Source: Lentisphaerota bacterium (GTDB taxonomy: Bacteria > Verrucomicrobiota > Kiritimatiellia > RFP12 > UBA3636). Taken from it: a stretch of 6,264 nucleotides of DNA. The notes beneath the pieces are model-generated. The model did not search any database. It was not told where the DNA came from and was given only the letters and a program-made list of their open reading frames with translations. Shown one piece after another: positions 5,297 through 6,264 of the stretch; the stretch's first letter is position 1, and each line of letters begins with the position of its first letter. The stretch spans positions 1 to 6,264 of the forward strand of contig JAAZFF010000406.1 in the NCBI GenBank assembly GCA_012511845.1, given 5' to 3'. Made by a program: the position numbers and the translations under genes.

Positions 5297-6264
5297 ATGA
5301 ACGCTCCTGTTACAATTTTAGTTTTTGATTCACGCCCCATGACAGGCGTTAGAAAAGCTCTGGAATCTGGAGATAGACTCGTTGTTGTTACATCAAACCC
5401 GCGCCTGATAAGACATGCCCTCAATACAATGGTTGTAGGCGTGCTGATTTTTGATATCGGTGTCCCTTCAATCGATATTAAAACAGTGTCCGCAATTGCC
5501 ACACACACATCTCCCGGCATACAGATAATACTGCTCGGCGGCGCCCTTCTGAGAAAAAATGCTCAAAGCCTTATTGATTCAGGCTATGGTACAAGCTTCC
5601 TTGCCAGACCATACTCACTGATGGACATTAAAAAATCTGTAAGAGAAGCTCTTGCCGAGTATGCCAAAAGACCACCAGGCAGAGGCGAATCAGGCAGACG
5701 AGTTATAAGAATGTCTGATAGCCAGGTGGAATCCGATTCGAAAATAATGGGACCTGATCCCGAACACTATCTGCTGCAGGATTTGATAGGTATCGGGGGG
5801 ACAGGCACGGTTTTCAGGGCATATGATAAATTTCTTAACCTCGAAGTTGCTATAAAAATCATCAATCCGGGGCTTCTCGATGATCCAGATGTTCTTGCCT
5901 CTTTCAAAGATGAAGCTCGCATCGCGATGTTGCTGAGTCATAAAGGTATTGTTCGAATATATAATTTCAGCACCTTTAATGAATGTTACTACATTGTTAT
6001 GGAAGTTGTTCATGGGCAAACTCTCTACGATGTTATCGTAGAGAACGGAGCTCTTTCGATAGAAACTGTATGTCAAATCCTTCTCGCATGTGCAGAAGCA
6101 CTCGAGTACGCTCACCAGAATAATGTTGTTCACAACGATCTCAAACCTGAAAACATATTCATCACAGAGGCATCGGAAGTAAAAATAATCGACTTTGGTA
6201 CAGCCGTACTGAAAACCATGGCAAAAGAGGCACACGATATAGTCGGCACCCCTGAATATATGAG
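5297..6264 (+). CDS. Degenerate receiver domain fused to a Hanks-type Ser/Thr protein kinase (3' truncated by window edge)
   Basis: The frame from the ATG at 5297 stays open to the right edge (322 codons visible). Residues 5-122 fit a receiver fold: beta1 VTILVFDS (only Asp11 of the acidic pair), beta3 GVLIFDIGVP with Asp53 at the phospho-acceptor place, beta4 IQIILLGG (Thr/Ser switch position is not Thr), beta5 SFLARP with Arg104 where Lys is expected. A ~35-residue polar linker follows. The kinase starts near 158: glycine loop GIGGTGTV (165-172), ATP-anchoring Lys187 in VAIK, helix-C Glu206, catalytic loop HNDLKPEN (279-286; Asp281, Asn286), DFG 299-301, and GTPEYM 317-322. All core catalytic residues are present, but the HRD arginine is Asn280, making it a non-RD kinase. 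The start is one base after the coaC stop with no clear ribosome binding site, suggesting translational coupling. C-terminal sensor or membrane segments, if any, lie outside the window. Confidence 0.9.
   Translation, partial: MNAPVTILVFDSRPMTGVRKALESGDRLVVVTSNPRLIRHALNTMVVGVLIFDIGVPSIDIKTVSAIATHTSPGIQIILLGGALLRKNAQSLIDSGYGTSFLARPYSLMDIKKSVREALAEYAKRPPGRGESGRRVIRMSDSQVESDSKIMGPDPEHYLLQDLIGIGGTGTVFRAYDKFLNLEVAIKIINPGLLDDPDVLASFKDEARIAMLLSHKGIVRIYNFSTFNECYYIVMEVVHGQTLYDVIVENGALSIETVCQILLACAEALEYAHQNNVVHNDLKPENIFITEASEVKIIDFGTAVLKTMAKEAHDIVGTPEYM

Noticed and set aside
5690..6235. Minus-strand open frame of 181 codons
   Set aside because: It is antisense to the kinase region, whose plus-strand translation carries the glycine loop, VAIK, HNDLKPEN and DFG motifs in order; the minus-strand product shows no family features.
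1..6264. CRISPR array, toxin-antitoxin pair, insertion sequence or defence system
   Set aside because: No spaced direct repeats, terminal inverted repeats, transposase motifs or recognisable defence genes were seen on either strand.

Overview
The window looks like a bacterial chromosome segment of moderate G+C from the PVC group, most likely Lentisphaerota or a related Verrucomicrobiota lineage. That assignment is inferred from the type of gene content: a large GH2-type carbohydrate-active protein, a secreted GxDLY/SGNH esterase, a surface protein with a YTHALDFG...VNGVxF domain as found in Verrucomicrobiota, and a receiver-Ser/Thr kinase fusion. No rRNA or other marker gene is present to confirm it.

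Left part (1-3852): carbohydrate and surface functions. Positions 1-1677 hold the C-terminal part of a large GH2-type protein that enters from the left edge. It converges on a secreted SGNH hydrolase (1718-2827, minus strand), so the two are not co-transcribed. Upstream of the hydrolase there is a good sigma70-type promoter. A short plus-strand reading frame overlaps that promoter and resembles the decayed N-terminus of a GntR-type regulator (tentative). Next comes a minus-strand gene for an exported surface protein (3091-3852) that still has its promoter, ribosome binding site and signal peptide but is broken by at least two frame changes.

Right part (4097-6264): a compact housekeeping operon on the plus strand, divergent from the pseudogene across a 244-base promoter region. 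Its order is guanylate kinase (gmk, TTG start), a stand-alone phosphopantothenoylcysteine decarboxylase (coaC), and then, one base after the coaC stop, a gene for a degenerate response-regulator receiver domain fused to a Hanks-type Ser/Thr kinase. That last gene runs off the right edge. In many bacteria the local order is gmk-rpoZ-coaBC; here rpoZ is absent from between the two genes, the CoaB synthetase half is missing from the CoaC protein, and the kinase gene follows instead.

No CRISPR array, tRNA, rRNA, insertion sequence or recognisable defence system was seen. The most unusual items are the pseudo-receiver/HND-type kinase tied to gmk-coaC, the broken surface-protein gene with intact expression signals, and the possible regulator relic.
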